Source of the DNA: Adenophora triphylla var. japonica
Taxonomy: Eukaryota > Streptophyta > Magnoliopsida > Asterales > Campanulaceae
DNA length: 64,000 nt
Assembly (NCBI GenBank): GCA_022495995.1
Contig: JAFEMH010002592.1
Span: 1 to 64,000 of the forward strand
Direction: 5' to 3'
Within the stretch, counting starts at the first letter, position 1. Each line of letters starts with the position of its first letter. Of this stretch, positions 47,978-57,384 are shown piece by piece. The position numbers were made by a program, and so were the translations under genes. The notes beneath the pieces were generated by a model. It was given only the letters and a program-made list of their open reading frames with translations, made no database searches and was not told the origin of the DNA.

Positions 47978-50400
47978 CTACTCTGAATCATCTCCATCAT
48001 CTTCTCCATCCTCCAAACCATCTTCATCATCATCTTCATCCTCGCTGTCATCCTTAACCTCCTCAGGCTCATCATCAGGATCGTCTGAGGGTGCCTCGTA
48101 GGCTACGGTCCCCATGCGATAATAGTCATCAAGCTCAGTGATAACAGCAGAATCAAGCTCGTAGTCCGTGGCGGTCTCAGCCCCATCATCATCATCATCA
48201 TCGTCACTCTCAACGGGTCCATGAAGAGGCACATTTGGATTCTTTGTCCGAGACTTCGGTCCACTAATGCCCCCGCTGGTGCCTACATCATCAAAGCGGC
48301 TCTTCTTCTTTCTCGGTTGGCCAGGTGGGGAGATACGGATCCAATCTTGTGACCGGCACTGGTTCTTCCAAAAGCTCATGCCTTTTTGGAGCTTGCCAAT
48401 CATGCCCACAGCGCCAGTATAAGCCCTGGTCAAATGCCTGTAAGCCTGGGCTGACACCTGTTACAAGCAGACATAATAAATGTCAAAATGTAGTTATTGA
48501 TAACAAAAAAAAGAGATGCAAACAATCCAAAAGACGTAAAGGGCAGTACTTATGGATCTAGAACCTCGCAGGAGCAGCAGACGAGGATGAGTCTGTGACA
48601 TGTCAATATGAGCTCGCCGCATACGGCCGCCACCCAGGTAATCAATAAAAGTCGGGGGCAAAGGAGGTCTAGCCACGTGACCAGTCAAGGGTCCCGCGCC
48701 CTGAGCACCATAGCCAACTCTGACCTGTGGGGACTGAAGATTCCTAGCCACATATAAGGTGTAATCTCCATCCCGTGTAAAGAGATGTGCCGCCACGCCT
48801 ACAATCAAAGCATCTACATTCGCCAGCTGGCGAGGCAGCCACATCCTAGCTGGAGGATCATCAGGGATCTGAGCAGGCATATTGGGCCCATGCTGTCTGT
48901 ACACCCTCTCTGCTAAGTATAGGGCATCTCCAGACAAACCCACCAGCAGCTTGCGACATTCTGTCAAGTGTGCAGCATGATCCAAATCCAAATCACCATA
49001 ACGGCCAGTCCAAGGAAATAAACTCAACCTCTGGGGAGTCCCTCTCAAGCATATCAGCGTATCATGATACGAGGCCATAATCCTGCACCTCATACCCTCC
49101 GGTGTCCTGGTCTTTCTCCTGGCATTCTTCGTCCACCGTCTGAGAGCAGGAAAAGTGGTGGCAGGGAACTCATCCCGGATCTGCCATGCATAACAGCCGA
49201 AAACCTCATAGGCCCAAGCCTGAAAAAGAAGAAGAAGAAGTCAAAACAGGGAAAATAATCATAGAGTGAGATGTGCAAAAGAAAAGAAGTCAAGATGAGA
49301 GAATACCTCGAAGGCCAGGTGACAGCAGGTGAAATACTTCGCCTTCCCTCTGCTAACGTCATCTAGAGCCAAGTAAATCTCGGCTAAACCTGCCTCAGCC
49401 CAGGACAGATTCCCTACGGCATCCCAAGCTCTCAGAAGCTCCAGCAGTGAAATCAGGGCAGTAGATGCGTTGTTGATGAACATCATGTCAGAAAAACCCA
49501 CCCATACAAAGGCTCTCGCCAATCTCTCGGCTCTCAGCCAGCTCTCAGCAGGATCATCAACAACAAGGTAGTCCCTGCTCTGCTCCCAAACCAAACCATG
49601 TAGCTCACCCAGCTCATATCCATTCCCCTTCTTGATCTGGGGAACGAAACCAAGTAAGCTCATAAGGTCAACATCAGCAATAGGCTGGGGCTCAGCTACC
49701 TGTGCAGGCTCATCCATATAGAGTGGCTCAACCGTAAAGGGCAATACTGTGATGACCGCAAAATCCAACGGTGTGACTGTTGTCTCACCCCAGGAGAAAT
49801 GGAATGAATGAGTGGTCTCCCACCAAAACTCTCTAAATGCCCTCACCAAATCGACACTCCTCTGGGTGTCTCCAATGGCCTTCGCCATCTCAAAAATTCA
49901 CCCAGTCTAACGGCGTAGACCATGCCCTTAGGCGAATGTATCTGCTCCTGGCTGCCCGGCAAGCTCTGCCATAGCCTACCAATCACCTCCGGAGAACCAC
50001 GGGTGCGCAATCCCTGCAAGTAAACATAGCACATGTATAAATATCTCATGCTTTTTCTTGAAATCATCTCAAGTGAAAATAGGTCAAAACCTATTAGTGT
50101 AGAGCATTCATTTAGCATCACATTTCTTAATTCAATCCATGTTCACATACAAATTCATTGCAGTCTGGAAAATCCAGTTCAAATCGATTTCACCCAAATC
50201 AAAAATTTTTAAACCTAGCAAGGGTTACTTACCACATTTTTCTTCCCGACATCCGAGGTGTGTTCATCAAGATGTGGATAGAAATCCCCTCTTTGAGCTT
50301 GCGGGATGAATGGCCTTTGGTTCCTCTGAACCCCCTTCTGTCGATTAGCCAACTCGGCGTGTTGTGGATCCCTCTAGGTAGGGCGAGTTCTAGGAGGCAT
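47978..50400 (-). pseudogene. PMD-like antisense gene of element C, near-intact
   Basis: Four exons on the strand opposite to the element: 50400-50233 (donor GTAAGT), 50013-49307 (acceptor TTGCAG; donor GTATTC), 49219 to about 48550 (acceptor after a long pyrimidine tract ending TTTTTCAG), and 48457-47978 (acceptor AACAG). The PMD core is in exon 2: FWWETTHSFHFSWGETTVTP. Exon 3 has LYLAERVYRQHG. The last exon encodes a tail of about 60 residues very rich in Asp and Glu. Lesions: TAG at codon 9 (50374-50376) and a one-base frameshift near 49890. The donor of exon 3 is unclear. It is the only protein gene C keeps, which suggests it matters to the element or host. Confidence 0.75.
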
Positions 50401-50540
50401 CTCTCCAACTGAATTGGATTCGAAATGTGTGGTTTATCTCGATTCCTCTCAATTTCTCTCTGATAGTTGCTCTCTCCTGCTCCTCGTTTTCGTCTCCCTC
50501 TCAATTTCAATTTTGATTAAGTTCAAATGACGACTGTGTA

Positions 50541-50601
50541 AATTTTTAAAGAATCTGTCCACATGGCTTCTTAAGTCGCGCGACATACTAAGCCCATGTG
50601 G
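50541..50601 (-). promoter_or_regulatory. Promoter of C's PMD-like gene
   Basis: Palindrome TAAGTCGCGCGACATA at 50572-50587, within a longer imperfect inverted repeat 50559-50601 whose outer arms are CCACATGG and CCATGTGG. A TATA-like TTTAAAAATT lies at 50541-50550. GGCTT-x-TTA and TACTAAGCC around the palindrome are shared with C's LTR. Confidence 0.65.
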
Positions 50602-50804
50602 CTGATTTTTACAATTTTGCCCCTGAAGGTTCAATTTTACAATTTTATCCCCCATAGGCCTGTTTTACCCTTTGTGCCCCTGGCATTTCCAATCATTTCC
50701 AATCCAGTTTTCCCTCCAGTGCCCCCGTGGCCTATTTTACAAATTTACCCCTGTGGCTCATTTTATTTGCCTTTGGCATTTTCAATTCTACTTTCAAATA
50801 ATTA

Positions 50805-51295
50805 AATCATCGGGTACGTCCCGTTGCTTTACAAAAACTATCGGGTCCTTCCCACTCTTTTATGAAAAATCATCGGGTACGTCCCATTGCTTTACAAAAA
50901 TTATCGGGTCCTTCCCACCTTTCTTTACAAAAAGTTATTGGGTACGTTCCACTTTCTTTACAAAAAATTATCGGGTCCTTCCCGTTTCTTTACAAAAGTT
51001 AATGGGTCCTTCCCGTTTCTTTACAAAAAATTATCGGGTACGTCCCACTTTCTTTACAAAAAATTGTCGGGTACGTCCCACTTTTTTACAAAAATATTAT
51101 CGGGTACGTCCCACTTTCTTTACAAAAAATTATCGGGTACGTCCCACTTTCTTTACAAAAAATTGTTGGGTACGTCCCACTTTTTTACAAAAATATTATC
51201 GGGTACGTTCCACTTTCTTTACAAAAAAATTATCGGGTACGTCCCACTTTCCTTACAAAAATCATCGAGTCCTTCCTACTTCTTTACAAAATCCA
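50805..51295 (+). repeat. C tandem array, about 14 units of about 32 bp
   Basis: Units of the type TTATCGGGTACGTCCCACTT with TCTTTACAAAAAA. The plus-strand frames of 145-218 codons here are repeat artefacts. Confidence 0.9.
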
Positions 51296-51850
51296 TTCTT
51301 TCTCGCGATCTCTGTTGTTCCTGATTGAAGGAATAACATTTCGCTCTCTTTCGATCTCCGTTATTCCAAGATGAAGGAATAACATTTCGACCTCTCTCGC
51401 GATCTCCGTTATTCCAGAATGAAGGAATAACATTTCGCTCTCTCGCGATCTCCGTTGTTCCCGATTGAAGGAATAACATTTCGACCTCTCTCGCGATCTC
51501 CGTTATTCCAGAATGAAGGAATAACATTTCGCTCTCTCGCGATCTCCGCTATTCCAGAATGAAGGAATAACATTTCGCTCTCTTTCGATCTCCGTTATTC
51601 CAAGATGAAGGAATAACATTTCGACCTCTCTCGCGATCTCCGTTATTTCAGAATGAAGGAATAACATTTCGCTCTCTCGCGATCTCCATTATTCCAGAAT
51701 GAAGGAATAACATTTCGCTCTCTCGCGATCTCCGTTATTCCAGAATGAAGAAATAACATTTCACTCTCTTTCGATCTCTGTTATTCCAAGATGAAGGAAT
51801 AACATTTCGCTCTCTTTCGATCTCCGTTATTCCCTGATGAAGGAACAACA
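51296..51850 (+). repeat. C second array, about 12 units of 44-48 bp
   Basis: Units built on GAAGGAATAACATTTCG and CGCGATCTCCGTTATTCC. Confidence 0.9.
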
Positions 51851-51869
51851 TTTCGACTCAGTAAAAGTT

Positions 51870-52131
51870 CGAATTACGACCTGGCTTGATTCCTCAAGGA
51901 TACGTAGGTAGCCTACTTTAGGTTCAGCCAATTCGTCACATATGACACCCCTTTCCCCAGTGGATTCCGAACTACGATCTGGCTTGATTCCTCCGGGATA
52001 CGTAGGTAGCCTTCCAAAGGTTCAGCCACTCGACCACTTTGGTCACCCAATCCGTCTCGGCATTCGCCAGATCGGATCCTTTTCTATCGACAACCCCACT
52101 CGCCCTGCAAGTGACGTTGCCGAGGGGCTTC
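51870..52131 (+). promoter_or_regulatory. C pre-LTR hairpin boxes and polypurine tract
   Basis: Two hairpin boxes at 51870-51932 (inner TCCT and AGGA) and 51968-52031 (inner TCC and GGGA), then a conserved block ending in the PPT-like CCGAGGGGCTTC just before the LTR. Confidence 0.65.
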
Positions 52132-54296
52132 TGTAAGTACCCAAATCTGGCTCATGCCTTCCGGTTAATTTTCCCGGCAATTCCCCAGACTTTCCTAAAG
52201 TTCAGGAGCAATTCGGGAACTATTCCGAACCATCCGAGCAGTGAAGGGACTGCTTGGAATTAAACAAACACGTTTTTCTTTTATGCAGAATTCCGTTCTA
52301 GAAGCTGCCATCTTGCAAGCTTCTAGAAGGTAAATGGATAGGGCTTGTTATGTCATGCGACATACCCTGCCATGAAGGATCCAGAATTTGCCACCTTGCA
52401 TGTTTCTAGAAGGAAAGCGGTTATGGCTTGTTATGTCGTGCGACATACTAAGCCACTGCCATGCAGCCTATAAATAGAGGCCTGCACCTCTCATTTTAGG
52501 GGAGCCTTTTTCACTACTCAGTGTCACTCTATAAGAAATACGCCCAGGAGCCTAGTCCCTCCTCACATACCCCCCAAAACACATACTAATCCTCTCAAAT
52601 CACTCACCATTCAACTAATCCAACACACACTTCCCATACACACAAAGAACCAACGGTTCTCACGGAACCAAGGCTTGATTTCAGCCCCAGAGGTTGCTGT
52701 TTGAAGGCTCCTATATCTAACTTGATATAGGAAGTTGGGGATCTTCAAGGGTAACCATTTTCTATCCTTTTCTCTCCCTTTATCTTCCTTATGCATGAGA
52801 TATACGTATTAAATGTGTGGATAATGATGCATCCTGATTAAGATTGCATGTTTTAGTCTCATATTGCTTAGATCCATATCCGTTTGCATACCATTTCATG
52901 TAATCGCATTGGTTTAACATTGTTTTGCATGAACACTCGAGATGAGTGTGGATTCCTCATTTCCACACCCTCTTGAAGTGTTCACTATTGACATACTTAC
53001 TCTCTGAGACCTATTTGTGAAGTAACTTTGGCTATATTAATGCCTTGTTGCCTCTGTAGATCCCAGTTGTTAAGGTCTCTGCAAGTGGCTAAGTATGTCA
53101 CGCGACATAGGCAACCTATGTCACGCGACAACTTTGGCCAGTTTGCAGAGCCTTCATCTTTTCATTTGTAATCTGATGTTTATCTTTTCCAAGATATCAA
53201 TCTGCATTTAAACTAGGATATTTGCATATAAAGTAGTATCATTTACGTCAAAAGAACATCTTTTTCATATAAAAATGACATCTTTATGCATAAAGTAGCA
53301 TTCTTCGCACTTAAAATCTCTTTTTTACATTAAAGGTGCATCATTTGCACCTAAAACCTATTTTCATACATAAAAATGCATCCTTTGCATTAAAAATCAT
53401 TTCTTCACATCAAAGTAGCATCCTTTGCCTTCAAAATAACATCTTTATGCATCATTTGCACCTAAAATGCTATTTTTTTTTCACATAAAGTTGCATCCTT
53501 TGCATTAAAATCATTTTTTTACATCAAAAAGCATCCTTTGCAAACAAATAGCATCATTTGCACCCAAAATGTCATCTTTTCATTAAAAATGTCATTTTTA
53601 TCCTAAACATGCATCTCCCATGTCCCCATTGGTATCCTTTGGAACGGACCGGTGTAGATATCCTATTTTTACATCGTTTCTTCCATTAAAGGTGCCACAA
53701 TCTCTTTAGAAAGGGATAAACCTTGAATCCGATATCTCCGATTATCACTTAAGACGAGCATGAAAGCCCCTATATAAGCTCAATCGTCTTAAGGTGTAGG
53801 ATTGATGGGCTAAGGACACTCCTTTTCTAAAGAACCCCATTTTGGACTATAAAAGAGAGTCCTTCTCTCGATCATGCAAAGACCCAAGGTCAAATAGCGA
53901 TGATCACAAGTCCAAGATGAGGACGGGATCAAAGACCCGAACACATAAAAATCCAAGGAATCCCGAGCGACAACCAACTAAATGGTTTGTACGTCCGAAA
54001 GACAACTTGGGACATTCCCCCCCCCTCTTTTCAACACATGCACACAAGAAAGCACGTAAGCAAGCACGGAAAATGGAATCTAGGGAGACTTGCTACGGCA
54101 AGGCACCTTGGGTGAACGACGATCCGTTCTTCCCAAGGGGTAACTTAACCTCCGAACCCTAAAAACCTTTTTTTCAAAGTTTTGAGGAAATCAAAATGGC
54201 GTGGCGACTCCGTTTTTCAAATTAAACCGGATGTTTTCAAACTCGCGTGAATCCAATCTAAAAAAACAAAAAATAGAATTTGGGCACACATTCATA
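52132..54296 (+). repeat. C 3' LTR
   Basis: 2165 bp, nearly identical to 17034-19197. Palindromes at 52349-52364 and 52432-52447, TATA box TATAAATAG near 52469, U5 GTGGCGACTC at 54201-54210. Confidence 0.9.
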
Positions 54297-54301
54297 GATA
54301 C
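54297..54301. repeat. Target-site duplication of C, right copy (GATAC)
   Basis: Matches 17029-17033. Reading B's PMD exon across C with one GATAC removed stays in frame. Confidence 0.9.
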
Positions 54302-55841
54302 GCCTCCCTAATGTCCCACTGCTGCGGACTGAACACCTCATAGCACCAGACCTGCCAAGCAAATGGAAAGTTATGTCAGCTACAAAGCAGATACATACGA
54401 GTACATAAAGAGACAAGGAAGAGAAAAAGACGTGAACTTACATCCAGAGCAAGCGAGAAACAGCTCAGGGAGTTCTCCTCTCCCCGCGAGAACCTGTCCA
54501 GGGAATGGTAGAGCTCGGCCAGTCCAGCCTCCCCCCATGCATACCCCCTCACGGCATCCAAGTCTGTCAGCGACCCGAGCAGAGGGATGTGACAGGATGT
54601 GTCAGAAGTCGGGAATAAAGTTGCTGACAACGCGAACCAAATGAACCCTCGAGCCAGGCGCTCCGCGGTCATCCTCAAAGATCCAGCCAAATAATTTGCA
54701 ATACCCGTCTGCAGATGCCTCTCCATCGGCCTATACCGAATGCCTAAGCCCTTGGCATCGGTAATATCAAAACCCAGCAGCTCCGACAACTACCCCGGGG
54801 TATAACCATCCACCCAAACCAGCGTGTTTCCATAGGTCGGCAACCCGGTGATAGCAGCAAAGTTAGTGGGAGTCACCGTCGCCTCCCCCCATCTGAAATG
54901 AAAAGTGTGGGTCGTATCCCACCAGTACTCGCTCAGAGCTACGTATATGGACCTGGCCCTCTGCGTCGCAGCTATCGCAGCTACCGCACTGATGAATCCA
55001 GCCAATCCGGAGTCAAGCACCAGCTGTCGTGGACTCCTCTCTCCCTCTCGAGCATCGTCCGGGAATACCTCCCACAGCGCTCGCACTGCCTCAAAGGCTC
55101 CCCGACTCTTCTGATTGTGGACGTCAACTATCCCTCGCCCCTGCAGGTGAACAAAGCAAGGATACGTTAAGCACAGAAGCAACGTCAACAGAATGCACGA
55201 ACGCATGTCAAAAGGATGTAATGCAGATACGGTTCTCATTCATTTCCTACATATATTTCCATCCCTTCGAAAACTCCGTCGAATCCGGAACTTTCAAAAC
55301 CCTTCGAAAACTCCGTCAAATCCGGAACTTTCAAAGCACTTCGAAAACTCCGTCGAAACTGGAACTTTCAAAACCCTTCGAAAACTCCGTCGAAATCGGA
55401 ACTTTCAAATTCTTTCGAACATTTCGAAAATTTACTCCGTCCCGAATTAAAGCTACTTTAATTTTGGAAAATGCATCTAGACATGGAATTTTGCAACCAA
55501 AATTTTTATGTCATCTACCCATAGTGTCAATTGAACTACATCCTAGTCAATTTCGACAAAGGCGCATAGCAAAGTCAAAAGCCCCAATCCGGGCACCAAA
55601 ATCCCTAATTCATTCCTAGTCAAATTTCTAACATTTAAAGAATGCACATTCTTAAAATTAATGGAATTTGAGGGAAGCTTACTTGTCTCTCGATCCCTCC
55701 TTTGGAGTTGTGTTTATCCCTAGCCGGGTAGAACTCCGTCGGATTCAATGGATGAATGTTGGTTCGAATGGTCCGAACCAACCGCGTTCTTTCGTCATCG
55801 GTCCTTCCATGACGAGCCATTGGTTCCCAATCACCTTCCAT
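54302..55841 (-). pseudogene. PMD-like antisense gene of B, 5' part
   Basis: First exon about 55841-55683 (ATG at 55841 or 55820; donor GTAAGC). Intron 1 (55682-55141) holds four 37-41 bp repeats around ACTCCGTCGAAATC at 55262-55440. Exon 2, 55140-54442, starts after CACCTGCAG, contains the PMD signature YWWDTTHTFHFRWGEATVTP and ITGLPTYG, has one in-frame TAG at 54790-54792 and ends at GTAAGT. Exon 3 begins at 54351 after TTGGCAG and is cut by C at 54302. It continues at 17033. The core is otherwise well kept. Confidence 0.8.
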
Positions 55842-55991
55842 AGCAATTTTCCTTCACTAATCTGAGCAAACCTCACAATTTGGGGTGCAAAATTTCTCTC
55901 TTTTCTCTCCTCTCTCGTCGGAAGTAATGGAGGAAATGGTTTGGTTTGCGTCGGACTTGGAGCTGATAACAACCTGGTCAAATTCAGTCCA

Positions 55992-56005
55992 AGTCCGGCC
56001 GGACT
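55992..56005 (-). promoter_or_regulatory. Palindrome upstream of B's PMD-like gene
   Basis: Perfect AGTCCGGCCGGACT about 150-185 bp before the possible starts. No clear TATA box is visible between it and the ATG. 56006-56139 is unassigned. Confidence 0.6.
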
Positions 56006-56139
56006 CTTAGTGCACCAGAAAAGATTCCTTCCAATTCAGCCCCTCAACTTTTTGCAGTTCCAATTTTACCCCTTTTGGCCCCCAAAAGTGTAAAATTCCC
56101 CCAAAGTTAGACATTTCTAACACCCCATCCCCCGAGGAT

Positions 56140-56480
56140 CAATTCCCAGTTAGTTTTCACTAACGCTCGTCTCCAGACGTTAAATTCCCAGTTAGTTTTC
56201 ACTAACGCTCGTCTCCAGACGTTAAATTCCCAGTTAGTTTTCACTAACGCTCGTCTCCAGACGTTAAATTCTCAGTTAGTCTTCACTAACGCTCGTCTCC
56301 AGACGTTAAATTCCCAGTTAGTTTTCACTAACGCTCGTCTCCAGACGTTAAATTCTCAGTTAGTTTTCACTAACGCTCGTCTCCAGACGTTAAATTCCCA
56401 GTCGACGTTTGACATTCAAACGCTCACGTCCGTCTCCAGACGTTAAATCCCCAGTTGACGTTTGACATTCAAACGCTCAG
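56140..56480 (+). repeat. B tandem array, about 42-bp units
   Basis: Six units of TTCCCAGTTAGTTTTCACTA plus ACGCTCGTCTCCAGACGTTAA, then two longer variants with CGACGTTTGACATTCAAACG. The arms AGTTAGT and ACTAACG and the palindrome CGTCTCCAGACG give hairpin potential. Confidence 0.9.
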
Positions 56481-57215
56481 TCATGTCCCCGGACATTCCA
56501 GTTACAATTCCGTCTCCCGACGTCAAAAATTTTATTGGTTTTCACCAATGTTCACTCTCCCCGGCCGCCAGTCGTAAGCCCGATCGTCCCACCTCAGCGG
56601 CCATCAAGGTAAGCCCGCACAACAATCCCTCTTCGGCCAGCCGTAAGCCCGAACATTCCTCCCCAGCAGGATCCTAAGACTATCCGTCTACGGAAGAAAC
56701 GTCAATCAACCCCTTCAGTTCCTAACTGACCCCGTCAGAACCCTGGACACTTTTCCCCAGCGATGTGTCAGTCTCTCTCGAGACCACATCCCGTTCCTAA
56801 CCCCGTGGTTAGAACGTCAATCCTTCCGTGTTGTTAATAACGCCAGTTTAACACAACCGTTCCCATCATTTGTCACCCCTATCCCCGGCAGGTAAGCCTG
56901 GCAGTCAACGTAAGCCCAGCATCCAAGGCACGAACGCCTTCGTCTCAGGATAAACGTATCCTCGCAGCTCCGGTTTGAGGCGCCACATGCCCTCGTATGT
57001 TTCAGTAACTTCGGTCTGAGGCGCCACACGCCCTCGTACAGCAACTCCGGTTTGAGGCGCCACATGCCCTCGAAGGTTTCAGAAATCACAGGTTCAGACG
57101 CCTTACAATAGTCTCCATTCAGGTCCGGGTACCTCGCAATGGTCTCATTCAGGTTTAGACGCCTCCCAACAGTCTCACTTAGGTCAAGGTCCCCACAAGC
57201 GGCTCCTTGCACCTA
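56481..57215 (+). repeat. B degenerate repeats before the 3' LTR
   Basis: 56500-56700 has scattered GTAAGCCCG repeats; 56930-57085 has three units of GGTTTGAGGCGCCACATGCC with CTCG; 57085-57200 has related CAGACGCCT-type units. Confidence 0.75.
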
Positions 57216-57216
57216 C

Positions 57217-57384
57217 GAACTACGATCGGCTTGATTCCCGCTTGGGATAGGTAGGAATCCTTTCGCTAAGGGTCCAGCCAGCTGACCGCCCAGGTCTCTT
57301 CCAAAGTAAGGCATCCCGATTTGGATCCTTTTCTTTTTTCAATGACCCCACCTCCTTCGGAGGAGACGTCGCTGAGGGGCTAAC
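57217..57384 (+). promoter_or_regulatory. B pre-LTR hairpin box and polypurine tract
   Basis: Box at 57217-57283 with inner arms TCCC and GGGA and a decayed outer arm. A PPT-like GAGGGGCTAAC precedes the LTR. Confidence 0.6.

Larger units (their letters stand above)
17034..54296 (+). mobile_element. Element C: non-autonomous Tat-type element carrying a PMD gene
   Basis: Bounded by two 2.16-kb LTRs (17034-19197 and 52132-54296) and the 5-bp duplication GATAC. Without the nested elements D and E it has LTR, PBS, leader, antisense PMD gene, tandem repeats, two hairpin boxes, PPT-like GAGGGGCT and LTR, but no gag, pol or DUF7745 gene. It interrupts an exon of B's PMD gene. The LTR copies are nearly identical, so insertion was fairly recent. 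Mobilisation would need proteins from another element. Confidence 0.9.

Noticed and set aside
47978..48200. Calcium-binding acidic host protein
   Set aside because: The acidic stretch is the last exon of C's PMD-like gene, joined by a clear AG acceptor at 48458-48459.
50672..51328. Frames of 145 and 218 codons with repeated FTKNYRVRPT-like blocks
   Set aside because: Both frames of the same 32-bp array are open, so this is repeat structure and not a gene.
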